From Acinetobacter sp. ANC 4910 (lineage in GTDB: Bacteria; Pseudomonadota; Gammaproteobacteria; Pseudomonadales; Moraxellaceae), in contig NZ_SJNT01000006.1 of assembly GCF_004331035.1 (NCBI RefSeq), positions 163,376 to 227,375 on the forward strand: a stretch of 64,000 bases of DNA, written 5' to 3'. The translations under genes and the position numbers were made by a program. This document shows, one piece after another, positions 18,700 through 31,547 of the stretch. The number at the start of each line of letters is the position of its first letter. The stretch's first letter is position 1. Under the pieces are notes generated by a model that was not told the DNA's origin, did not search any database, and saw only the letters and a list, made by a program, of their open reading frames with translations.

Positions 18700-19629
18700 A
18701 TGGCTATGCGCCTCGATTTTTTTGATTTAACCTTATTTCTAAATATTGTAGAAACAGGCAGCCTCACCAAAGGGGCAGAGTGTTCTGCAATTTCCTTACA
18801 AGCGGCAAGTGAACGAATTAAAAAACTCGAACAACAGTTCTCTGTCTCACTCTTTACCCGTCATGCAACTGGCGTCAAACTCACGTTGGCAGGTCAAACG
18901 TTTAATCAACACGCCCAAAGTTTAATTCAGCAATGTCAGCAACTCGAACAAACAATGTTGCCTTTTTCACAAAGGCAAAATAGTAGAATGACCCTGTGGT
19001 GTAATTCTTCAGCACAAAGTGAATATTTACCCTTGGTGCTGCCTGCTTACCTCATGGAAAACCCACATTTACAGATTGAACTACAAGAAACAGAAACCAA
19101 TGACATTATTCAAGCCTTAAGCAAAGGTAGCGCCCAACTGGGCTTAATTTCGAATTTTTTTAATGCCCAAACCCTACAAACCTTAGCATTTGCAGATGAT
19201 CCTCTGGTTTTGATTTGTCCACGCCAGCATCCTTTAACACAGCATCCTGCATTAACCTTGGTCGATACTTTGGAGCATGCCTTTGTTGGGTTAATGCAAT
19301 ATCACTCCTTACAACAATCGATTGAAACGCAAGCCAGACTACTGGGATGCAGGATTCAATATCGCCTCCGCCTGCCTAATTTTGCTGCAATCGCGCAGGT
19401 TGTTGCCAATGGTGTTGGCATTGCCATTATCCCGAAGCGAGCTGCACAACGCTTACAACAGCTATATTCATTCCAGCAGATTCAATTAAAAGGCGCATGG
19501 GCAAACCGTAAATTACTCTTGGCTGCACAAAACTTTGATGCTTTACCTCTGGATTATCAGCATTTTAGTCAATTTTTAATTCGACAACGTCCTCAACTCG
19601 AGAGCCTGTCTGACCAATTTAATGACTAA
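18700..19629 (+). CDS. LysR-family transcriptional regulator
   Basis: 309 residues. The LysR HTH lies at about 5-65 (LTLFLNIVETGSLTKGAEC, AASERIKKLEQQFSVSLFTRHATGVKLT), and the effector-binding domain follows from about 95 (SRMTLWCNSSAQSEYLPLVL). The ATG at 18700 has only weak upstream purines. Its 3' end overlaps the convergent TauE/SafE gene by 11 bp. LysR-TauE pairs are common, so it may regulate the transporter, but the convergent rather than divergent layout makes that uncertain. Confidence 0.9.
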   Translation: MAMRLDFFDLTLFLNIVETGSLTKGAECSAISLQAASERIKKLEQQFSVSLFTRHATGVKLTLAGQTFNQHAQSLIQQCQQLEQTMLPFSQRQNSRMTLWCNSSAQSEYLPLVLPAYLMENPHLQIELQETETNDIIQALSKGSAQLGLISNFFNAQTLQTLAFADDPLVLICPRQHPLTQHPALTLVDTLEHAFVGLMQYHSLQQSIETQARLLGCRIQYRLRLPNFAAIAQVVANGVGIAIIPKRAAQRLQQLYSFQQIQLKGAWANRKLLLAAQNFDALPLDYQHFSQFLIRQRPQLESLSDQFND

Positions 19630-20347
19630 GTAGCATGTATCCCCCCAAGGCAATCAAACCACAGAAAAAGACTTTGCGAAATTTCTGCTCTGCAATTTTA
19701 TAGCGTATCCGCGTACCCAACCACATCCCGAGCAATGCAGGAATCAACGCCATGACTGACCACATATAATCAATGTCGAGGTGAGCCACAGGATTTTGCT
19801 GCAAAAAAATGGCCAAGCACATGGTCGAAACGGTAAATGCCATACCCAACGACTGGACCAGATCATCACGCTGCAAATGTAGAGACTGTAAATAAGGCAC
19901 CACAGGAATGACCACGACCCCAGTCGCCACAGTCAATGCGCCGCCCAAATAGCCTATTAATGGAGATAAGATTCCCGCATAACGAGACAAGTTCGGGATT
20001 TGTTTTGCAGCTAAACCATATAAGCCATACAGCAATAACATACCGCCTAAAAGTGCTTCGCTGTTAAATTCACTTTGACCTAAGCGAGGGAAAATACTCC
20101 AAATTGAACCTGCAACAATGCCCAGCAAAAGTGTCCAAAACCGAGCCAAAACACGCAACACCTGCCCTTCAGCAAACAATTGCCAAATGTTGGTCACCAT
20201 AGAAGGGACTATCAACAATGCTGCCGCTTGATAAGGACTAATCAGCATGGTCAATAGGCCCATCGATACGGCAGGCAAACCTAAACCAATCATGCCTTTC
20301 ACCATCCCTGCCAGCAGAAAAACCACCACAATAAAACTCAGCACCAT
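19619..20347 (-). CDS. TauE/SafE-family sulfite/organosulfonate exporter-like permease
   Basis: About 242 residues from the ATG at 20347, chosen because GAGGAAG sits 6 bp upstream; a TTG 12 bases earlier is less likely. There are seven to eight hydrophobic segments. The family's repeated motif is visible as GMVKGMIGLGLPAVSMGLL (about 14-32) and LGGALTVATGVVVIPVVPYL in the second half. Members transport sulfite, sulfonates or related anions across the inner membrane. No sulfur genes lie nearby, so the substrate is open. Confidence 0.87.
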   Translation of the reverse strand: MVLSFIVVVFLLAGMVKGMIGLGLPAVSMGLLTMLISPYQAAALLIVPSMVTNIWQLFAEGQVLRVLARFWTLLLGIVAGSIWSIFPRLGQSEFNSEALLGGMLLLYGLYGLAAKQIPNLSRYAGILSPLIGYLGGALTVATGVVVIPVVPYLQSLHLQRDDLVQSLGMAFTVSTMCLAIFLQQNPVAHLDIDYMWSVMALIPALLGMWLGTRIRYKIAEQKFRKVFFCGLIALGGYMLLSH

Positions 20348-20542
20348 GCTCTTCCTCAAATGATCGTAGTGCGATGCTAAGTCAATTCAGTACAAAGAAA
20401 AATCAGGCTTTTTTGAAGTCAGCCTCAATTTTTGCTTGAGGCCTCATCCGAGGATTTCACGATACAATCCCTATTTTGAAACAAAAACAGCAAGCAGCCC
20501 CAGACCTCTCAACCACACGGTTATGATCTAAAATCATGACCA

Positions 20543-21703
20543 TTAAGGTGCCGTCAATTGAAATAAAGCTGCATTTTTACCATCTTCGACTCCCCAAATT
20601 GAACCATCCTGTGCTTCAACCAAAGCACGAATCCGCTGTTTCATGGCTAATCGTTGCACTTCCTGTACAGGCACAGTTTGCGTATCCACCACAATAATCG
20701 CCTGTGAAGACAGTCCACCAATCAAGGCTTTATTGGTCCATTTTGGGAATTTAGAACCTCGATAAAACATTAAACTCGATGGAGAAATGACTGGGGTCCA
20801 ACTAATTTCAGGGGCCTGAAACTCGGGACGGGTATCATGATCCGGAATGTCCCTTCCGCTATAATGATCACCATTCGACACAATTGGGTAACCATAATTC
20901 GCAGCTTTACGAATACGGTTGAATTCATCTCCACCACGGGGTCCCATTTCAGCAACCCAAAGCTGCCCTTGTGCATCAAAAGCCAGCCCCAAAGGGTTTC
21001 GATGGCCTAGGCTCCAAATTTGTGCCGCAATCGAACCTTGAGCCATAAATGGATTCCCTACTGCTGGCGAACCATCTTCATTCAATCGAAGAATTTTACC
21101 CAAGTTACTTTGCATATCTTGTGCAGGCTGAAACTTTTGCCGTTCACCAGAACTAATCCATAATTTTCCTGCCGAATCAAATGCCAAGCGATGTGCATAA
21201 TGCCCATGACCTGCTACTTTAGGAACTTGTTGCCAAATCGATTGTATCTCGGTTAATCGTGGTTGATTGGGCAGATGTTCATCTAAAACTGCACGGGCAA
21301 CCACTGCACCATAGCCGCCTTTACCTTGTTCGGCGTAACTGAAATAAATCACATGATTCTGCTTAAAATCAGGATGTAGCGCTACATCACCCAAACCACC
21401 TTGCCCCCCATAAGCAACCTGTGGCACTCCTTGTACGCTTATTTTTTGCTGTGTTTTAGGGTTAAACGCCAACAGCTTTCCTGATTTCTCAGTAATTAAT
21501 AAGCGCTGATCGGGCAACACGGCTATCGCCCAAGGTTCATTAAACTCCCCGATTTTTCTGATTTTATAAGACTGAGAAAGCGTGGCTTTGGCGGCTTGCG
21601 AGTTTGGTTCATCTGCTGCCTTATCTTGTGCATGACAGGCTACAATAGACACCGAGCTAAGGAATCCGAGCCACAAAAGCAAACAGTACTTTGAATAGTT
21701 CAT
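20543..21703 (-). CDS. PQQ-dependent aldose sugar dehydrogenase-type lipoprotein
   Basis: The ATG at 21703 is preceded by GAGGG and starts a lipoprotein signal ending in IVAC (residues 20-23); longer reading upstream has no good start. The mature part is a six-bladed propeller of the soluble GdhB/YliI family: GGQGGLGDVALHPDF near 110, the catalytic-His segment GHGHYAHRLAF, then SLGHRNPLGLAFD and EMGPRGGDEFN. Family members oxidise aldose sugars in the periplasm with PQQ and calcium. About 386 residues is slightly short for GdhB and closer to YliI-type enzymes. No PQQ biosynthesis genes are present here. Confidence 0.88.
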   Translation of the reverse strand: MNYSKYCLLLWLGFLSSVSIVACHAQDKAADEPNSQAAKATLSQSYKIRKIGEFNEPWAIAVLPDQRLLITEKSGKLLAFNPKTQQKISVQGVPQVAYGGQGGLGDVALHPDFKQNHVIYFSYAEQGKGGYGAVVARAVLDEHLPNQPRLTEIQSIWQQVPKVAGHGHYAHRLAFDSAGKLWISSGERQKFQPAQDMQSNLGKILRLNEDGSPAVGNPFMAQGSIAAQIWSLGHRNPLGLAFDAQGQLWVAEMGPRGGDEFNRIRKAANYGYPIVSNGDHYSGRDIPDHDTRPEFQAPEISWTPVISPSSLMFYRGSKFPKWTNKALIGGLSSQAIIVVDTQTVPVQEVQRLAMKQRIRALVEAQDGSIWGVEDGKNAALFQLTAP

Positions 21704-21969
21704 TATGCCCTCACTACAGGTCTTATTTCTATTCAATCTAACCAAACCCTCTTCCGATAAATAGAGCGAATATGTAGCTTTCAAATCTATCTAAGATTGA
21801 ATCCATGTCAGCTAAAGCGTACAAGGAATTCAGCAAACACGCCTACACCCAAATCCGCTTTCAGGGTACATTGAACTCATACAGAAACAGGATGTTTCTT
21901 AGAATAACAATAAAGAGACGACAATAGGACGTTGAGGTATTACAGGAGTTTTACCTTTGATGAAATACG

Positions 21970-22008
21970 AAAAAGCCTCGATAGGATATCGGGGCTTTTT
22001 TATTTTTA
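21970..22008 (+). terminator. Orphan intrinsic terminator, plus orientation
   Basis: AAAAAGCCTCGATA pairs with TATCGGGGCTTTTT (one G-U type mismatch) over a 3-base loop, followed by TTATTTTTATC. The better T-run is on the plus strand, although no plus-strand gene precedes it. It may end a small RNA or act as a bidirectional barrier. Confidence 0.75.
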
Positions 22009-22029
22009 TCATGTCTATATCTCAATAAA

Positions 22030-22052
22030 AAGAGCCTCATCAAGAGGCTCTT
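22030..22052 (-). terminator. Intrinsic terminator of the BenK-type transporter gene
   Basis: Perfect 9-bp stem AAGAGCCTC / GAGGCTCTT with a 5-base loop, followed on the minus strand by a run of Ts, 10 bp after the transporter stop. Confidence 0.88.
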
Positions 22053-22061
22053 ATCAACATC

Positions 22062-23423
22062 TTAACTATAGGATCTTTGTTTGGTCGCTTGAGATGTTGT
22101 AGGCACTTCAGCCACTTCTTCTGCTTGATTCGTTTTAATAAAAGAAACTGCAAAAGCCGCAATAATTGCAGGAATCGCAACCGCAATGAAGTTCATTTTA
22201 TGCGGAAGCTCCATTCCTAATAACATACCAATCACGATTGGACCAACAATAGCTCCGACACGACCAATACCAGATGCCCATCCTAAACCCGTAGAACGAA
22301 CTGCTAGTGGGTAATATTGCGCGACATAACTATACAGCAAGATACTACAGCCAATCGAAGCTGCACCTGCCAATGCCACCAATAAATAAATCACGGGTTG
22401 TGGAGAATTAAAACCTAAACCAACAAGTGCCAATGCCCCCACAATCAGCATACTGATAATCACTGGTTTTAAATGGAAGCGATCAGCAAGAATACCGCCA
22501 CCTGCTGTACCAATAACTGCACCAATGTTCAAAGAAAGCAGGAACATTAAGCTACTGCCCAATGAATAACCTGCAGCCATCATGAGTTTTGGTAACCAGC
22601 TACCTAAGGCATAAACCATCAGTAGGCACATGAAGAAACAGCTCCAGAATAAAATGGTCCCCATGGCACGACCATTTTTAAACAGTGCTGCAACAGAAGC
22701 ATCCGGGACTTTCGCTTCATTGAGCACTAAAACTGTATTTGAAGTTACTGTTTCGGCAGGTACAAGACGTTGAATAATATCGCGTGCTTTTTCCGTTTGC
22801 TGAGCCTTGACCAAAAAGGTGACTGATTCAGGTAAGAATTTCCATAAAATTGGCACAAATAAAAGCGGGATACCTGCTATGAAGAACATAATTTGCCAAC
22901 CAAACGTAGGGGTAAATGTAGCACCCAATAATGCTGCCATAATGCCACCCATCGCATAACCGCTAAACATAGCCGTCACCAAGGTACTACGAAATTTTTG
23001 TGGTGCATATTCTGAAGTGAGTGCCACCAAATTAGGCAAGACACCACCAATTCCTAAACCTGCAATAAAACGTAAAACACCAAATTCGGTTGGGTTAGAT
23101 GCGAAACCACCCGCAAAAGTAAAACTACTAAACAATGTGACACAGATAATAATGACTTTTTTACGACCAATTTTATCGGCCAACATACCAAATAACATGG
23201 CACCAAACATCATGCCTGCCAACGCAGTACTGGCCAGCATTCCCGCTTGTACTGCTGTCATTCCCCACTCTTTCATTAATAAAGGTAAGGCAACGCCATT
23301 AATCGCCAAATCATAACCATCAAATAAAACTACAAATAAACACCACAAAACAACCGTTAAATGAAAAGGTTTAAATCTAGCCTGATCAATTACAGCATTT
23401 ACATTCATTGTTGTCGCTGTCAT
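22062..23423 (-). CDS. MFS aromatic acid:H+ symporter (AAHS family, BenK-like)
   Basis: 453 residues with 12 predicted helices. TM1 carries the AAHS signature DGYDL at residues 35-39, where the aspartates are needed for aromatic acid transport, and the helix 2-3 loop has GMLADKIGRKK. The N-terminus VNAVIDQARFKPFH is typical of BenK, PcaK, VanK and MucK of Acinetobacter. GGAGGTGA is a strong ribosome binding site. Likely substrates are benzoate or related aromatic or muconate acids. No catabolic genes are adjacent, but the promoter region holds ATAC-N7-GTAT boxes typical of BenM/CatM control. Confidence 0.9.
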   Translation of the reverse strand: MTATTMNVNAVIDQARFKPFHLTVVLWCLFVVLFDGYDLAINGVALPLLMKEWGMTAVQAGMLASTALAGMMFGAMLFGMLADKIGRKKVIIICVTLFSSFTFAGGFASNPTEFGVLRFIAGLGIGGVLPNLVALTSEYAPQKFRSTLVTAMFSGYAMGGIMAALLGATFTPTFGWQIMFFIAGIPLLFVPILWKFLPESVTFLVKAQQTEKARDIIQRLVPAETVTSNTVLVLNEAKVPDASVAALFKNGRAMGTILFWSCFFMCLLMVYALGSWLPKLMMAAGYSLGSSLMFLLSLNIGAVIGTAGGGILADRFHLKPVIISMLIVGALALVGLGFNSPQPVIYLLVALAGAASIGCSILLYSYVAQYYPLAVRSTGLGWASGIGRVGAIVGPIVIGMLLGMELPHKMNFIAVAIPAIIAAFAVSFIKTNQAEEVAEVPTTSQATKQRSYS

Positions 23424-23492
23424 TTCTACTCACCTCCAATTGTGAGATTTTTATTGTCAACATACAATGAATAGCGGTTCATTTTTTGTCTA

Positions 23493-23528
23493 AAACCTCA
23501 AGGGTATAAAAATATACCTATTAGGTAT
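23493..23528 (-). promoter_or_regulatory. Tandem BenM/CatM-like LysR boxes upstream of the transporter
   Basis: Box one at 23514-23528 is ATAC-CTATTAG-GTAT, a perfect 15-bp palindrome matching the ATAC-N7-GTAT site known for BenM and CatM in Acinetobacter baylyi. Box two at 23493-23507, nearer the gene, reads on the minus strand ATAC-N7-GTTT. Their centres are 21 bp apart, two helical turns, as expected for a LysR tetramer. The region 23424-23749 otherwise holds the promoter and no gene. Confidence 0.6.
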
Positions 23529-23749
23529 TTAACCTATCAAATGGAACATTTCATCAATGTTTTAAGTGCTGAATAGATTCTAAAACCTAGTAAAAGCGTT
23601 ACTTATATTGCAATCATTAACAATTATTTATTTAAAATCATAGTGTTAAAATTAAACTACTAAACAATAAGACCAAAGTTAACTTGCTTTGTAAATTGAT
23701 CATCTTCTTCGAATAATTTTCATCCATTATTTTATAATGTGTAATAAAG

Positions 23750-23781
23750 AAACACCCCCTAACGTTGGTTAGGGGGTGTTT
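23750..23781 (-). terminator. Terminator of the rRNA operon
   Basis: A 14-bp perfect stem, AAACACCCCCTAAC against GTTAGGGGGTGTTT, with a 4-base loop lies just beyond the 5S gene on the minus strand and is followed by a T-rich tract. Confidence 0.9.
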
Positions 23782-23790
23782 GAATAATGA

Positions 23791-23905
23791 GCTGGCGATG
23801 ACTTACTCTCACATGGGTAACCCCACACTACCATCAGCGCTAAGAGGTTTCACTTCTGAGTTCGGGAAGGGATCAGGTGGTTCACTCTTGCTATTGTCGC
23901 CAGCA
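23791..23905 (-). rRNA. rrf: 5S ribosomal RNA
   Basis: On the minus strand the gene begins GCTGGCGACAATAGCAAGAG and ends GTAAGTCATCGCCAGC; the ends pair to form helix I. The internal CCGAACTCAGAAGTGAAA is the universal 5S loop. It is the last gene of the operon, about 170 bp after 23S. Confidence 0.95.
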
Positions 23906-24055
23906 CAACTGTTTATGACTATTCGTTATGGTCTTATTTACACAGCGTGTATGCCTAACTTTCATCAAATGAGTTATTAACAGGTATATTTGAGTTGGAT
24001 ATTGTATCTAGCTTTATAACTAAATCAAGTTATTTGCAGTGATTTGAACCACAAC

Positions 24056-24074
24056 ACCAACTGTTTGGGTGTTG

Positions 24075-24083
<9 letters not shown>
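24056..24083 (-). other. 23S processing stem, 3' arm
   Basis: CTTGACTATACAA followed by CCCAAACAGT on the minus strand is complementary to the sequence just upstream of 23S (26964-26990). The two arms would form the long RNase III-type stem from which pre-23S is released. Confidence 0.7.
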
Positions 24084-26963
<2,880 letters not shown>

Positions 26964-26968
<5 letters not shown>

Positions 26969-26990
26969 TATACAACCCCAAACAGTCGTA
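26964..26990 (-). other. 23S processing stem, 5' arm
   Basis: On the minus strand ACTGTTTGGGGTTGTATAG precedes the 23S start and pairs with the arm at 24056-24083, leaving only a short interruption. Confidence 0.7.
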
Positions 26991-27310
26991 GCACCTACAA
27001 GTAGTACTAAGACAGATCGATTACTCGATCATACAGTTTGTTGCTCTGTGTACTTAAACACTGTACAGCTTCAATTCAAATTCACATACCAAAACGCTTG
27101 ATTCAGTTAATTTCGCTAGTAACTCATTTCTTGCAATTGCTTGCTTGAAACGAGTATGAACAAATTATTTCAACTCAAATATATTCTGTTAATGATTCTT
27201 CCAGCCTTCGTCAGGTCAGGAAACTGTGATAAATCACAGAACTTAATAAACTTTATGTTTACTAAATTCTATAATCTAACTACTTAGCTTATATATTGAT
27301 GTTCAATATA
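26991..27310 (-). other. tRNA-Ala to 23S internal spacer
   Basis: About 320 bases of AT-rich transcribed spacer without a gene or an extra tRNA. It is part of the rRNA primary transcript. Confidence 0.6.
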
Positions 27311-27386
27311 TGGTGGAGACTAGGAGAGTCGAACTCCTGACCTCCTGCGTGCAAAGCAGGCGCTCTACCAACTAAGCTAAGTCCCC
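27311..27386 (-). tRNA. tRNA-Ala (anticodon TGC)
   Basis: 76 nt cloverleaf on the minus strand starting GGGGACTTAGCTTAGTTGG, anticodon loop TTTGCAC, T arm AGTTCGACT, and encoded CCA end. It lies in the 16S-23S spacer after tRNA-Ile, the common bacterial order. Confidence 0.97.
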
Positions 27387-27457
27387 AGCTTATCAATAAG
27401 TTAATGTCTCTGTTTTTCTGTATTCAGCATTCCTTCAAATGCTTCGTTAGTCAGATT

Positions 27458-27534
<77 letters not shown>

Positions 27535-27547
27535 TCAGATACATCGT

Positions 27548-27577
27548 CATGAAGAACAACTTGTTGTGGATTCTTAC
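27548..27577 (-). other. 16S processing stem, 3' arm
   Basis: ATGAAGAACAACTTGT and GTGGATT-TTAC segments here are complementary to 29256-29284 upstream of 16S, forming the double-stranded region cut by RNase III-type processing. Confidence 0.7.
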
Positions 27578-27595
27578 CAATCGTCAATCTTTCGT

Positions 27596-29132
<1,537 letters not shown>

Positions 29133-29255
29133 AAAATCAGTAGCACCTATAAGGGTGCCAATCTTGGCTCATCAATTTTCTGACAAATATTTCTCAAATA
29201 AACTTCGAGTAATTTCTACCATCAATCAATGAAAATAATTTCGATCAATCAATCA

Positions 29256-29284
29256 GTAAAAATCCACACAAGTTGTTCTTCATA
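29256..29284 (-). other. 16S processing stem, 5' arm
   Basis: Partner of 27548-27577. The arms match almost throughout, with one inserted T in the 3' arm. Confidence 0.7.
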
Positions 29285-29334
29285 ATCTCTTAATGATCTT
29301 CTTGATGACTCGTCATCATCAAGCTAGGTCGGCT

Positions 29335-29362
29335 ATGTTACTCTAATCTAAGTTAAAGTCAA
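29335..29362 (-). promoter_or_regulatory. rRNA promoter P2 (proximal)
   Basis: On the minus strand TTGACT and TAACAT are separated by 16 bp, about 200 bp upstream of 16S. The shortened spacer and GC-rich sequence just after the -10 are typical of growth-rate-controlled rRNA promoters. Confidence 0.7.
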
Positions 29363-29473
29363 CAGGTTTTGTTAATTATTTTTAAACTTATTCAAGACTT
29401 CTAGATTCTACCGCTTGGGCTAAATCCTTGTTTCTCAACAAGTTTTAATCAACATCACCGCCGATGGATGTGC

Positions 29474-29501
29474 ATTCTACAGCATTTCTAATCCCTTGCA
29501 A
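29474..29501 (-). promoter_or_regulatory. rRNA promoter P1 (distal)
   Basis: On the minus strand TTGCAA and TAGAAT are separated by 16 bp, about 140 bp upstream of P2. A T/A-rich tract upstream of the -35 could act as an UP element. Confidence 0.65.
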
Positions 29502-29571
29502 TACCCTTTTTAGATTTTATTCGAAAATAACACCCACATGGTTATTTAATACTCAAAATCTACTTTTTTCT

Positions 29572-30645
29572 TCATTTTTTGAGCATAAAAGGTACAGTAT
29601 TAACTAAATCATCCAGTATTTTTTCATCTTGATTTTTTTCTTGCCATTTTAATGCACGACAATCGACATATTCACAATAGCCAGCTTCACCATATTCTTC
29701 TCGGGCATTGATTTTAATTTGATATTTAAAACTCCCTACATAACCCGCAGCCAATCCAAATTTAAAATCTCCTCGGCTTTGTGCTTGTATTTGAATGGTA
29801 TCGCCAGTTTTATTTTGATAGTTCCATTCAAACTCTCGAGGTAAATACATCGCTTGCCCATTTGGGGTCACCACTTTGGGATAAACTCGATGCACTTTGA
29901 ACTGTACGTGTTCATCGAAAAGTTCTGTGCGTTCAACATTGGCATATTTAAGATAAATACGAGATTGCACAATACGATTAAAGTGATCTCGTGTTTGCGC
30001 TATCAACACTTGATCGCCATTATTAAGTTGAATAATTTGGTAAGTAAAAAATGCCAAAGGTAAGTAAGGAAGCTGGACTGCACGCGCAAACTCAAATACG
30101 CCATGCTGTGCAATCGGAAAAACTTGTTCTTTATAAGTAATTTCTCCCTCACAAAAACATCGTGTAGACCAATGTTCACCCAGCCCCAGACGCATTTTAT
30201 TGAAATAGCTGACTTGCGCGGTTGTGTGAATAGAAAGCTGACAACTTAATTCATCATCATCGCGTTGGATTTGAAAGTTAGGTAAACTTCCTAAAATTTG
30301 CTCATGATTTGAAAACTGCCACAAGTTTTTAGAAAAATGACAATCTCGTTGTATGGCATAACTGTGCAATTGCCCCACCATGTGTGGACTGCTACTACAC
30401 AAAATAGTTGCCGTATCTATTGCGGTGCTATGAATTGCGCTCTCATTACGTAACATCGGCGCATGAGCAGCCCCCATTAGTCCAATAAAATTAAAATAAT
30501 GCAGAGGTGCTGGAAGATTTGGCAAAATAATGCCGAAATAGATGAATTTATATTGATGCGTAGGGATATGAAAGTTTAAGCGTGACTTTTTCGGAGCCAG
30601 ATTCAATTGTTTGGATCGATCTAAAAAATCTTGAAACAATTGCAT
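29572..30645 (-). CDS. Uncharacterised protein (possible DUF6670-type)
   Basis: 357 residues with no signal peptide and no transmembrane helix. GAGGAG precedes the start. The second half is rich in beta-strand-like alternation (FKVHRVYPKVVTPNG, REFEWNYQNKTGDTIQIQAQ, FGLAAGYVGSFKYQIKI), which resembles lipocalin-like or AttH-like beta barrels and ends with a Cys-containing EYVDCRAL. I recall similar proteins in Acinetobacter under a domain of unknown function but cannot confirm the number. It is 32 bp downstream of pssA in the same orientation, so a membrane-lipid link is possible. Confidence 0.7.
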   Translation of the reverse strand: MQLFQDFLDRSKQLNLAPKKSRLNFHIPTHQYKFIYFGIILPNLPAPLHYFNFIGLMGAAHAPMLRNESAIHSTAIDTATILCSSSPHMVGQLHSYAIQRDCHFSKNLWQFSNHEQILGSLPNFQIQRDDDELSCQLSIHTTAQVSYFNKMRLGLGEHWSTRCFCEGEITYKEQVFPIAQHGVFEFARAVQLPYLPLAFFTYQIIQLNNGDQVLIAQTRDHFNRIVQSRIYLKYANVERTELFDEHVQFKVHRVYPKVVTPNGQAMYLPREFEWNYQNKTGDTIQIQAQSRGDFKFGLAAGYVGSFKYQIKINAREEYGEAGYCEYVDCRALKWQEKNQDEKILDDLVNTVPFMLKK

Positions 30646-30676
30646 AACCTAGCTCCTCATCACAACTATCTCATAT

Positions 30677-31501
30677 TTAGCTCACCGTCTGTTTGCGAGC
30701 AAGAAAGGTAGTGACAAAACCAGAAAGCGCATAAATAATTGAAATCACTAATATACCTACAGGAATATTGTAAGTCATCGCAGCGAGGATAAAGACAGCA
30801 ATAGGTAACACTGCAAATGGAACGCGCTTCCGGTCTACCGTTTTAAATGAATAATACTTGATATTAGAAATCATCAGTAGCCCAACTGCCACAATAATGG
30901 CAGCATTGACAATCTGAATACCTAATTCATTTAAATCAAAGATATTTGGAAAATCACGACCAACCCACACCATTGAAATAATCATGATAGCGGCTAATGG
31001 ACTGGCCACCCCAATGAAGTAGCGCTTATCGACTACCCCAATTTGCACATTAAAACGCGCCAGACGAAATGCAGCACACGCAGTGTAAATAAAACAACAG
31101 GCTAAACCAATACGACCCAAGTCATGCAGACTCCAGCTATACATGAGGATGGCAGGCGCAACACCAAAAGCTAATAAGTCGGAAAGTGAGTCAAATTGCT
31201 CTCCGAAAGCACTTTGTGCACCAATGGCACGTGCAACACGACCATCCAAACCATCAAACAAAGCGGCGATAAAAATGGCATAAATGGCTTGAGTAAACTC
31301 ACCGTTCATACTGGCAATAACGGAATAAAAACCTGACAGTAATGCGGCTGTGGTAATTAAATTCGGCCACAGATAGATACCACGACGTTTGATCTTTTGC
31401 CCTTCTTGAGTATGCTCCTCTTCAACAACTTCGAAGGTAATTCCATCGTAGTCATGGTCTGGAGCATGTAACTCACCTTCAGGTTTAGAGCTATTTGTCA
31501 T
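30677..31501 (-). CDS. pssA: CDP-diacylglycerol--serine O-phosphatidyltransferase
   Basis: 274 residues. The CDP-alcohol phosphatidyltransferase motif DG-x2-AR-x8-G-x3-D-x3-D is visible as FDGLDGRVARAIGAQSAFGEQFDSLSD near residues 80-106. Multiple membrane helices follow, as in the type II (Bacillus-like) PssA and unlike the peripheral E. coli enzyme. It makes phosphatidylserine, the precursor of phosphatidylethanolamine, at the inner membrane. The hydrophilic N-terminal extension of about 45 residues is acidic. AGGAT lies before the ATG. Confidence 0.94.
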   Translation of the reverse strand: MTNSSKPEGELHAPDHDYDGITFEVVEEEHTQEGQKIKRRGIYLWPNLITTAALLSGFYSVIASMNGEFTQAIYAIFIAALFDGLDGRVARAIGAQSAFGEQFDSLSDLLAFGVAPAILMYSWSLHDLGRIGLACCFIYTACAAFRLARFNVQIGVVDKRYFIGVASPLAAIMIISMVWVGRDFPNIFDLNELGIQIVNAAIIVAVGLLMISNIKYYSFKTVDRKRVPFAVLPIAVFILAAMTYNIPVGILVISIIYALSGFVTTFLARKQTVS

Positions 31502-31547
31502 TGTTTTATATCCTAATCTGCAACCTAATTTATTCTATCTACGGCAA

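Larger units (their letters stand above)
21704..22061. other. Gap holding two hairpin terminators and no convincing gene
   Basis: The stretch lies between two minus-strand genes. It carries the terminator of the upstream MFS gene and a second, plus-oriented terminator at 21970-22001 that has no visible plus-strand gene. A 40-codon ATG frame from about 21805 (MSAKAYKEFSK...) has no ribosome binding site and was not accepted. Confidence 0.45.
29133..29571 (-). other. rRNA operon leader and promoter region
   Basis: No protein gene. It holds the 16S leader with a GCACC/GGTGC hairpin (29143-29158), the 5' arm of the 16S processing stem (29256-29284), a hairpin near the transcript start (29301-29323), and two sigma70 promoters described separately. 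Confidence 0.7.

Noticed and set aside
21805..21927. A 40-codon ATG frame (MSAKAYKEFSK...) in the gap after the sugar dehydrogenase
   Set aside because: No ribosome binding site, atypical composition and no recognisable homology; more likely non-coding.
21962..22030. A 22-codon frame starting after AGGAG, overlapping a terminator
   Set aside because: It runs through the hairpin and T-tract, so the reading frame is explained by the terminator sequence.
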